Below are positions 5,172 to 10,619 of a DNA stretch of 10,619 nt, piece by piece. Position 1 is the first letter of the stretch. Each line of letters opens with the position of its first letter. Location: the NCBI GenBank assembly GCA_937974175.1, contig CALJIG010000063.1, positions 1 to 10,619 of the forward strand. The letters run 5' to 3'. Source of the DNA: an uncultured Ignavibacteria bacterium. Its GTDB lineage: Bacteria > Bacteroidota > Ignavibacteria > Tepidaquicellales > Tepidaquicellaceae. Under the pieces are notes generated by a model. It saw only the letters and a program-made list of their open reading frames with translations, did not search any database and was not told the origin of the DNA. The position numbers were made by a program, and so were the translations under genes.

Positions 5172-6116
5172 ATGTCGATAAAAGTAGAAAACCTAACTAA
5201 GTATTACGGTGACCAAGCTGCCGTAAACAACATTTCATTTGAAATTCAATCAGGTCAGGTAGTAGGATTTCTCGGTCCCAATGGCGCCGGTAAATCTACT
5301 ACAATGAAAATGATCACAACTTACCTTACTCCGTCAGATGGAAAAATCTGGGTAGAAGGAATTGATAATCAGGATGATTCGCTGGGAGTAAGAAAAAAAA
5401 TCGGATATCTTCCCGAATCCAACCCCCTCTATCTCGATATGAACGTAATTGACTACCTTCGCTATGCAGCAGAGCTGGAAAACGTTCCTAAAGGAGAAAT
5501 AAAAGAAGCAATAAAAAGAGTTGTTGATAAGTGCGGGCTGAAAGAAGTTCAGCATAAGGATATCGGCGAACTTTCAAAAGGATTTAAACAGAGAGTCGGT
5601 CTTGCGCAGGCAATGATTCACGACCCTCAGGTTTTGATTCTCGACGAGCCTACATCAGGTCTTGACCCGAACCAGATTCTCGAAATAAGAAAATTAATAA
5701 AGAGCTTAGGAAAGCAGAAAACGCTTATTCTTTCAACTCACATTATGCAGGAAGTACAGGCAGTATGTGATAGAGTTCTTATTATAAACAGGGGAGAAAT
5801 AGTTGCTGACGGAACACCGGAAGACTTACAGTCTAAATTCAAAGCAGAAACTATTGTTAATGTTAAGTTCAAACTTAATCCTTCCGTTTCCAAGAATGCA
5901 ATTGTTGAAGAACTTAAGACTATCAAAGGTGTGGATAAAGTAAGCATAACTAATGAAGATGATAAGAGCTATTCGTTCGATGTATTCAGCAAGAGCAAAG
6001 ATGATATTATGGAAGATGTTTCCAGAGTATCGGGAAAACTTGGATTAGTAACTTTAGGATTAAATCAGGAAGTAATGTCTCTTGAAGATATCTTCAGAGA
6101 GTTAACTCACAAGTAA
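5172..6116 (+). CDS. gldA: ABC transporter ATP-binding protein, GldA-like
   Basis: Cytoplasmic ATPase of 314 aa that would energise the membrane protein encoded next. Walker A is GPNGAGKS (35-42), the Q-loop region reads YLPESNPLY with Glu82 where most ABC proteins have Gln (a GldA trait, YLPEHNPLY), the signature is LSKGFKQR (134-141), Walker B is VLILDEP (154-160), the D-loop is SGLD (162-165) and the switch His is H190 in STHIMQE. About 90 residues after the ATPase core form an accessory C-terminal domain. The sequence resembles Flavobacterium johnsoniae GldA throughout. First gene of a four-gene operon; the start ATG lacks a Shine-Dalgarno sequence. The gliding gene name marks homology only, since such ABC systems are also found in non-gliding bacteria. 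Confidence 0.88.
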   Translation: MSIKVENLTKYYGDQAAVNNISFEIQSGQVVGFLGPNGAGKSTTMKMITTYLTPSDGKIWVEGIDNQDDSLGVRKKIGYLPESNPLYLDMNVIDYLRYAAELENVPKGEIKEAIKRVVDKCGLKEVQHKDIGELSKGFKQRVGLAQAMIHDPQVLILDEPTSGLDPNQILEIRKLIKSLGKQKTLILSTHIMQEVQAVCDRVLIINRGEIVADGTPEDLQSKFKAETIVNVKFKLNPSVSKNAIVEELKTIKGVDKVSITNEDDKSYSFDVFSKSKDDIMEDVSRVSGKLGLVTLGLNQEVMSLEDIFRELTHK

Positions 6117-6117
6117 T

Positions 6118-6137
6118 TGTAATTTTAAAAAATTACA
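6118..6137. repeat. AT-rich hairpin between the ATPase and permease genes
   Basis: TGTAATTTT (6118-6126) and AAAATTACA (6129-6137) are perfect 9-bp arms around two bases, starting 2 nt after the ATPase stop codon. There is no T-run after it and little GC, so it is not a convincing terminator. It could affect mRNA stability or the ATPase-to-permease ratio. Confidence 0.4.
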
Positions 6138-6174
6138 TCTGTGAAAATTATTTGAAAGAAAACCATTATTTAAC

Positions 6175-6882
6175 ATGCAAAATATATTAACAATATTTAA
6201 AAAAGAATTAGCAGGGTATTTCAACTCTGCAATTGCTTATATAGTAATTGTAGTTTTTCTGGGAATTACCGGCTGGTTTTTTACCAGCACATTATTTCTC
6301 ACCGGAGTCGTTTCAATGCGTTCGGTATTTGAGATAATTCCATTTATATTCCTCTTCTTTGTGCCGGCAATAACTATGCGCACAATATCTGAAGAAAAGA
6401 AAACAGGAACAATAGAGCTTTTGCTTACACGTCCTATCACAGATATGGAAATTGTTCTCGGAAAATTCCTGAGCGCATTAGCTTTAACGGCAATGGCTTT
6501 GCTTCCGACATTTATTTATGTAATCAGCCTTACCTTCATCGGTAAAGTAGATTTCGGAGCTATTATCGGTTCGTATATCGGGCTGGTATTCATGTGCGGA
6601 ATTTACATCGGTATCGGAATTTTCTGCTCATCACTTACTGAAAATCAGATAGTAGCATTTATATTAAGTTTCTTAATTGTGTTTGCTTTATTCATGCTGA
6701 ATAAAGTTTTAATATTTTTACCTGTTCCGCTTGCATCCATTCTGGAGTATATCAGCATTGATTATCACTTCAGCAGTATTGCAAGAGGCGTTCTCGATTC
6801 AAGGGATTTGATTTATTATATCAGCGGAATTTCAATTATGCTGCTTTTAACAAAAACCTCTCTTGAAAGCAGAAAGTGGTAA
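6175..6882 (+). CDS. gldF: ABC-2 family permease, GldF-like
   Basis: Inner-membrane subunit of 235 aa with six predicted helices at about 18-42, 50-68, 97-122, 130-150, 158-182 and 212-228. Between helices 2 and 3 is the cytoplasmic segment TMRTISEEKKTGTIELLLT (67-85), with RPITDMEIVLGKF after it. This is the conserved coupling region of the ABC-2 permeases that work with GldA- and NosF-type ATPases. The length matches Flavobacterium GldF (about 240 aa). It starts 58 nt after the ATPase stop and 45 nt before the GldG-like gene. The transported substrate, if there is one, is unknown for this family. Confidence 0.87.
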   Translation: MQNILTIFKKELAGYFNSAIAYIVIVVFLGITGWFFTSTLFLTGVVSMRSVFEIIPFIFLFFVPAITMRTISEEKKTGTIELLLTRPITDMEIVLGKFLSALALTAMALLPTFIYVISLTFIGKVDFGAIIGSYIGLVFMCGIYIGIGIFCSSLTENQIVAFILSFLIVFALFMLNKVLIFLPVPLASILEYISIDYHFSSIARGVLDSRDLIYYISGISIMLLLTKTSLESRKW

Positions 6883-6927
6883 TGAATCTTTAAAAGAAAC
6901 CAATAAAAAATTCGAGTTTAAAATTTT

Positions 6928-8553
6928 ATGAATAAAAATAACACTAAAAAAGATACTCTTATAAAATTAGCAATTATAATAGGCATTATTATAGTTGTGA
7001 ATGTTATTGCAAAAAGAGTTTTTACAAGAGTGGATTTATCAAAAAATAAGTCTTACACTCTTTCAACCATCAGCAAAGATATGGTCAAAAACCTTGACGA
7101 TAAAATGGTGGTAAAAGCATATTTCAGCGAAGGACTTCCTGCACCGTATAATAATTTAAGAAGAAGTGTACAGGATTTGCTTGATGATTACCGTTCTTAT
7201 TCAAAAGGAAATCTGAATTATGAGTTCTACAATCCTACGGGAAGCAAAGAAGGCGAAGGCGAAAATACAGAGCTACAGAAAGAAGCCGAAAAATATGGCA
7301 TTCAGCCTGTGCAGATTCAGGCAATGGATAACGATAAAATGGAAGTAAAGAAAATTTATGTCGGGTTGGTTTTCCTTTATGCAGGCAAGCAGGAAATTAT
7401 TCCTGTAGTGCAGTCAGTTGATAATCTTGAATACGAAATAACCTCTACAATAAAAAGAATTATTACAGATAAGAAAAAGAAAATAGGATTTCTGACAGGT
7501 GTTGATGAAACAGATTACAAAAAGATGCAGAGAATTAACCAGACTCTTTCTGCTCAATATGACTTAGCAGCTGTTGATGTTACTTTAAATAAAGCTGTGC
7601 CTGACGATATTGCAGCACTGATAGTTTTCTGTCCGAAGACAGAATTGAAGGAAACACAGTTATTCATGCTTGACCAGTACATTATGCGAGGCGGAAGAAT
7701 TGCATGGCTGCTTAATAAAGTAGTTCCAAACTTCCAGCAGCAGATTGTTATCGGTGATGTGGTAAAATTAAATCTTGATGACTTCCTTGCAAATTATGGA
7801 ATAAGAGTCAGTACTGACTTAGTAAGAGATTTGCAATGTTCATCAGTTCAGGTGCAGTCACAAATCGGGATTCCGATTTCAGTGAAATATCCTTTCTTCC
7901 CGATGATTACTAACATCAACAGAACAAACCCTGCTTTTAATAATATTCAAAGCCTTACTTTAACTTTTGCCAGCACAATTGATACATCAGTTGCAGCAGG
8001 TAAAAATGTTAAAATAAAGCCTTTGCTTTTCTCATCAGATAAAGCCGGACTTGCAAAAGATTTCTTTGTACTGAATCTTGAGCAATTCCAGAACATGGAT
8101 AAAAAAGCAGTAGATACTTTATTTAATATGAAGAATTTATTGATGGGCGCGATTTATGAAGGCACTTTCAAAAGTTTCTATGCAGGCAAGACTCCGCCAA
8201 AAGATACAGTGCAAGGTTCAACACCTTTTACAGTAGTTCCGTTCAATGAGTCACAAAAAGAATCCCGTATGATAGTTATCGGTGACGGAGATTTTGCAAA
8301 TGAAGATAACAGACCTCCTGCAGATAATATAACTTTCTTTGTTAACATGGTAGATTATTTAGTTGACGATATAGGTTTAGCAGAGATAAGAAGCAAGGAA
8401 TCTTCAGAAGCTCCGATAGAAGAAGTATCAGATTCTACAAAGAAATTTATAAAATATTTTAATTTAATATTTCCTCCTGCAGCAGTACTGTTATTCGGCT
8501 TATTCAAATTAAGCCAAAGAAGAATGCGTAAAAAAGCTATGCAGTCAAATTAA
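6928..8553 (+). CDS. gldG: GldG-like ABC transporter auxiliary protein
   Basis: The 541-aa product has a short basic cytoplasmic N-terminus, TM helix 1 (about 11-28), then the family motif RVDLSKNKSYTLS (34-46), equivalent to the RxDLT..K.YTLS of GldG proteins. A large extracytoplasmic region follows, with the ABC_transp_aux-type core beginning near KKIGFLTG (184-191) and running to IVIGDGDFANED. It ends with TM helix 2 (about 511-527) and a basic tail QRRMRKKA. Both ends are thus cytoplasmic and the core periplasmic. Spacing (45 nt before, 34 nt after) places it firmly in the operon. It is thought to act with the GldF-type permease. No catalytic residues were recognised. Confidence 0.87.
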   Translation: MNKNNTKKDTLIKLAIIIGIIIVVNVIAKRVFTRVDLSKNKSYTLSTISKDMVKNLDDKMVVKAYFSEGLPAPYNNLRRSVQDLLDDYRSYSKGNLNYEFYNPTGSKEGEGENTELQKEAEKYGIQPVQIQAMDNDKMEVKKIYVGLVFLYAGKQEIIPVVQSVDNLEYEITSTIKRIITDKKKKIGFLTGVDETDYKKMQRINQTLSAQYDLAAVDVTLNKAVPDDIAALIVFCPKTELKETQLFMLDQYIMRGGRIAWLLNKVVPNFQQQIVIGDVVKLNLDDFLANYGIRVSTDLVRDLQCSSVQVQSQIGIPISVKYPFFPMITNINRTNPAFNNIQSLTLTFASTIDTSVAAGKNVKIKPLLFSSDKAGLAKDFFVLNLEQFQNMDKKAVDTLFNMKNLLMGAIYEGTFKSFYAGKTPPKDTVQGSTPFTVVPFNESQKESRMIVIGDGDFANEDNRPPADNITFFVNMVDYLVDDIGLAEIRSKESSEAPIEEVSDSTKKFIKYFNLIFPPAAVLLFGLFKLSQRRMRKKAMQSN

Positions 8554-8587
8554 AAACTAAAGTAAAAATTAAAATCAGAAGAAAATA

Positions 8588-9508
8588 ATGAACAAAAACA
8601 AAACATATCTTCTCGGTGCGGTTTTAGTAGTTTTAGTTATAGCTGCTTATTTTTTAACGACCGACAGAGGCGTAAAAACCGAAACAGAAAAGACTCCCGA
8701 AAAAGAAAAAGAATTTTTCGCATTAGATTCGGCCAACGTAGATAAAATTGAAATTGTCAGAAAAAACCAGAAACTTGTTCTTCAGAAAATTGCAGGCTCA
8801 TGGAGACAAACCGAACCTGTTGACTATCCTGTAACAGCCAGCTTTGTTCCTCCGGCAGTAGGAGATTTGAAGAACTTCACTCTTTCAACAACAGTTTCCA
8901 CTAATCCTTCTAAGGCAGATGCATATGGCTTTAACGACAGCAGCAAAACTACAGTTACTGTTTATGAAAAAGGCGTTCAGAAAGGCGTTTTAGTAATTGG
9001 TAATGCAGGACAGGGCGCATCACAAACGTTCATCAAAAGACCTGATAAAAATGCAATATACCTTGCCGAAAATTTTCTAAGAATGAATTTCGTAAAAGAT
9101 AATATTGATGACTGGAGAGATAAGCTTATTGTTTCAATTCCGTCAGGTTCAGTTAAGTCTATTGATTTTTCTTATCCGGGCGAGTCATTTAAAATTACAC
9201 GTGATTCATTAAACAGATTCATGCTGGGGAAAGATTCTATTCAGTTTTCAAACATGGAAGGATATTTAAATCTTCTGATGAATATGAACACTCAGGGCTT
9301 CAGCAGTGCAAATTTAGATACTGTAAAGAAATTCACCGGCGTAATAAAAATTGACGCGGATAAATCTTACGAACTGGATTTCTTAAGAGTAAATGAAGAG
9401 CCTCCGTATTATTTGATGAGAGTAGCGGGGAATAAACAGACATTCAAATTTGATGAGGCGCTTGCTAAAATGATGCTTAAACCAAGGAATGAATTTGTCG
9501 GTAAATAA
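8588..9508 (+). CDS. DUF4340 membrane-anchored protein
   Basis: The 306-aa product has one N-terminal TM helix (7-23), a charged linker (KTETEKTPEKEKEF), and a periplasmic domain resembling DUF4340. Typical features are VDKIEIVRKNQKLVLQKIAGSWR (51-73), with the IVRK..LVL.K..GSWR pattern, repeated beta-rich segments, and GFNDSSKTTVTVYEKG. DUF4340 proteins are commonly encoded directly after GldG-like genes in many phyla, and this one follows by 34 nt as the operon's last gene. Its molecular function is not established. It probably forms part of the extracytoplasmic portion of the ABC complex. An AGAAGA sequence about 9 nt before the ATG is the nearest thing to a Shine-Dalgarno site in the operon. 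Confidence 0.82.
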   Translation: MNKNKTYLLGAVLVVLVIAAYFLTTDRGVKTETEKTPEKEKEFFALDSANVDKIEIVRKNQKLVLQKIAGSWRQTEPVDYPVTASFVPPAVGDLKNFTLSTTVSTNPSKADAYGFNDSSKTTVTVYEKGVQKGVLVIGNAGQGASQTFIKRPDKNAIYLAENFLRMNFVKDNIDDWRDKLIVSIPSGSVKSIDFSYPGESFKITRDSLNRFMLGKDSIQFSNMEGYLNLLMNMNTQGFSSANLDTVKKFTGVIKIDADKSYELDFLRVNEEPPYYLMRVAGNKQTFKFDEALAKMMLKPRNEFVGK

Positions 9509-9530
9509 AATATTTCGATAATTTACATTG

Positions 9531-9554
9531 AACGGCGCTTAATGCGCCGTTTTT
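9531..9554 (+). terminator. Intrinsic terminator of the Gld-like operon
   Basis: AACGGCGC (9531-9538), loop TTAAT, GCGCCGTT (9544-9551) form a perfect 8-bp GC-rich stem followed by TTTTTG, 22 nt after the DUF4340 stop. The rest of the gap to plsY (9555-9677) is AT-rich. TAATTTTA (9663-9670) matches 7 of 8 positions of TAnnTTTG, with ATTG 20 nt upstream of it, but it nearly touches the plsY ATG and is only a weak promoter candidate. Confidence 0.9.
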
Positions 9555-9677
9555 GTTTATACAAATAATTTAATAAGAACTTTTTAAATTCACAGTTGTT
9601 TTATATCTTGTTAATGTTGTTTAACCATTTTGCTTTGAATTGATTTTAAACAAGGATAAAGATAATTTTATTGAAAT

Positions 9678-10376
9678 ATGCTAAATTTAATCTCTCTTAT
9701 AATTGTAAGTTATCTGATCGGTTCATTTCCGACCGCTCTTATTGTAGGGAAACTCTTTAAAAAAGTAGATATAAGAAAGTTCGGCTCGGGTAATCTGGGC
9801 TCAACAAATGCTTTCAGAACTTTAGGCATTCCCCTCGGAATTTTAGTTCAGATAGTAGATATTGCAAAAGGTCTTATTGTAGTTCTTTTAGTATCAAAGT
9901 TTTTTTATACACAGCTTCCATTTGAGAACTGGACACCGTTTGAAGATATAACGGTTCTGAAAATCATAGCAGGTATTTCCGCAGTGTTAGGGCATACATT
10001 TTCAGTCTTTGTTAAGTTCAAAGGCGGAAAGGGTATTAATACTGCATTAGGAATGCTTATATCTCTCGCTCCTATCGATGTATCTATCAGCGTAGGATTT
10101 TTTATTTTGATTTTGCTGTCTTCAGGTTACGTTTCCTTAGGCTCAGTCATAGCTTCATTTGTTCTCCCGACATCAATGTTCATCAGACATAATATTTTTG
10201 ACGTTAACATTTACGGATATAAAACATTAATATTTTTCTGCATAGGTAATTCACTTCTGTTAATTTATAATCACAGAGAAAATATCAAACGCCTTCTTTA
10301 CGGCAACGAAAACAGATTCGAAAAGCTCTGGCTTATCCGGATATTTAAGATAAAGGCGCCGTTCGGCAACAACTGA
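9678..10376 (+). CDS. plsY: Acylphosphate:glycerol-3-phosphate acyltransferase PlsY
   Basis: Integral membrane enzyme that transfers the acyl group from acyl-phosphate (made by PlsX) to sn-glycerol 3-phosphate, giving lysophosphatidic acid, the first acylation in phospholipid synthesis. All three family motifs are present: GSGNLGSTNAFR (36-47), GHTFSVFVKFKGGKG (105-119) and HRENIKRLLYGNE (199-211). The N-terminus YLIGSFPTALIVGK is also typical. Hydrophobic segments at about 4-24, 52-73, 94-110, 124-149, 152-168 and 182-197 fit a multi-pass protein. At 232 aa it is slightly longer than the usual 200-220, because of a PFENWTPFED loop and a basic C-terminal tail. It has its own terminator and stands outside the Gld-like operon. 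No Shine-Dalgarno sequence precedes the ATG. Confidence 0.96.
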   Translation: MLNLISLIIVSYLIGSFPTALIVGKLFKKVDIRKFGSGNLGSTNAFRTLGIPLGILVQIVDIAKGLIVVLLVSKFFYTQLPFENWTPFEDITVLKIIAGISAVLGHTFSVFVKFKGGKGINTALGMLISLAPIDVSISVGFFILILLSSGYVSLGSVIASFVLPTSMFIRHNIFDVNIYGYKTLIFFCIGNSLLLIYNHRENIKRLLYGNENRFEKLWLIRIFKIKAPFGNN

Positions 10377-10380
10377 TTTT

Positions 10381-10415
10381 AATGCCCTTCGATTTATTTC
10401 GGAGGGCATTTTTTT
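10381..10415 (+). terminator. Intrinsic terminator of plsY
   Basis: AATGCCCTTCGA (10381-10392), loop TTTATT, TCGGAGGGCATT (10399-10410) form a 12-bp stem with one G-T pair, followed by a run of seven T, starting 4 nt after the plsY stop. Because the left arm begins with AA and lacks a long A-run, it works best in the plus direction. Confidence 0.92.
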
Positions 10416-10453
10416 ATCCTCTCATTACTACCACCCTAAAAATTTTTCAGGCA

Positions 10454-10595
10454 GGAACACAGATTATTCAGATGAATTTCACAGATTGCACAGATTTAAG
10501 CAGCCTTTAAAAATTAATTTGTATATTTAGTAATACCTCTGTTTACAATTTGTTTTCATCTGTGCAATCACACCCATCATAAAGATCTGTGTTCC
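10454..10595. repeat. 142-bp nested inverted-repeat element
   Basis: The outer arms are GGAACACAGAT (10454-10464) and ATCTGTGTTCC (10585-10595). The inner arms are GATTGCACAGAT (10484-10495) and ATCTGTGCAATC (10558-10569). All are perfect inverted repeats, and the left half also repeats CACAGAT in tandem (10458-10464, 10480-10486, 10489-10495). The centre is AT-rich with no ORF. It looks like a mobile or dispersed extragenic repeat of the CACAGATT class. Nothing else is visible between it and the window end. Confidence 0.6.
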
Positions 10596-10619
10596 CCATT
10601 CTGTTCTTCATTTATATTT

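Noticed and set aside
5334..5947. Minus-strand open frames within the ATPase gene
   Set aside because: They oppose a full-length, motif-complete ABC ATPase and show no recognisable protein features.
10458..10495. Possible CRISPR-like repeats (CACAGAT units)
   Set aside because: The units are only 7 bp, unevenly spaced by 15 and 2 nt, with no spacer-sized gaps and no cas genes; the nested inverted repeats explain them better.

Overview
The window looks like chromosomal DNA from an AT-rich member of the Bacteroidota/Ignavibacteria side of the FCB group. This rests on features in the sequence: signal peptides ending in FAQ or ASAQ, start codons almost without Shine-Dalgarno sequences, a TTTG-N19-TAnnTTTG promoter of the Bacteroidetes type, a GldA/GldF/GldG-like ABC system, and a beta-barrel protein ending in Phe. 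No species can be named from sequence alone.

Layout. Positions 1-230 are non-coding and repeat-rich. Positions 377-2687 are a three-gene minus-strand operon: a small two-helix envelope protein, a small secreted protein whose mature form would begin CPKC, and a membrane-anchored NirK-like copper enzyme fused to an extra cupredoxin. Its upstream region has a perfect Crp/Fnr-type palindrome. A hairpin terminator follows it at 311-347, and a near-identical terminator (2871-2913) follows the next minus-strand unit, tRNA-Lys(CTT) at 2962-3034. A 143-bp palindromic element (3130-3272) separates the tRNA from a second minus-strand pair (3292-4828): a predicted outer-membrane beta-barrel and an overlapping lipoprotein of the metallo-beta-lactamase fold, NAPE-PLD/UlaG type. 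An AT-rich divergent region (4829-5171) leads to a four-gene plus-strand operon (5172-9508) encoding a GldA-like ATPase, GldF-like permease, GldG-like protein and a DUF4340 protein, closed by a strong terminator. plsY (9678-10376) follows with its own terminator. The window ends in a 142-bp nested inverted-repeat element.

How the parts work together. The Gld-like genes form one ABC-type membrane machine plus two membrane-tethered periplasmic partners. PlsY makes lysophosphatidic acid for phospholipids. The copper operon looks like a periplasmic redox module controlled by an oxygen- or nitrogen-oxide-responsive regulator. It is the most unusual part: it keeps the three type 2 copper histidines and the catalytic histidine of NirK, but has Ser at the catalytic Asp position and Gln at the type 1 axial Met position. 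Its true substrate is therefore open.
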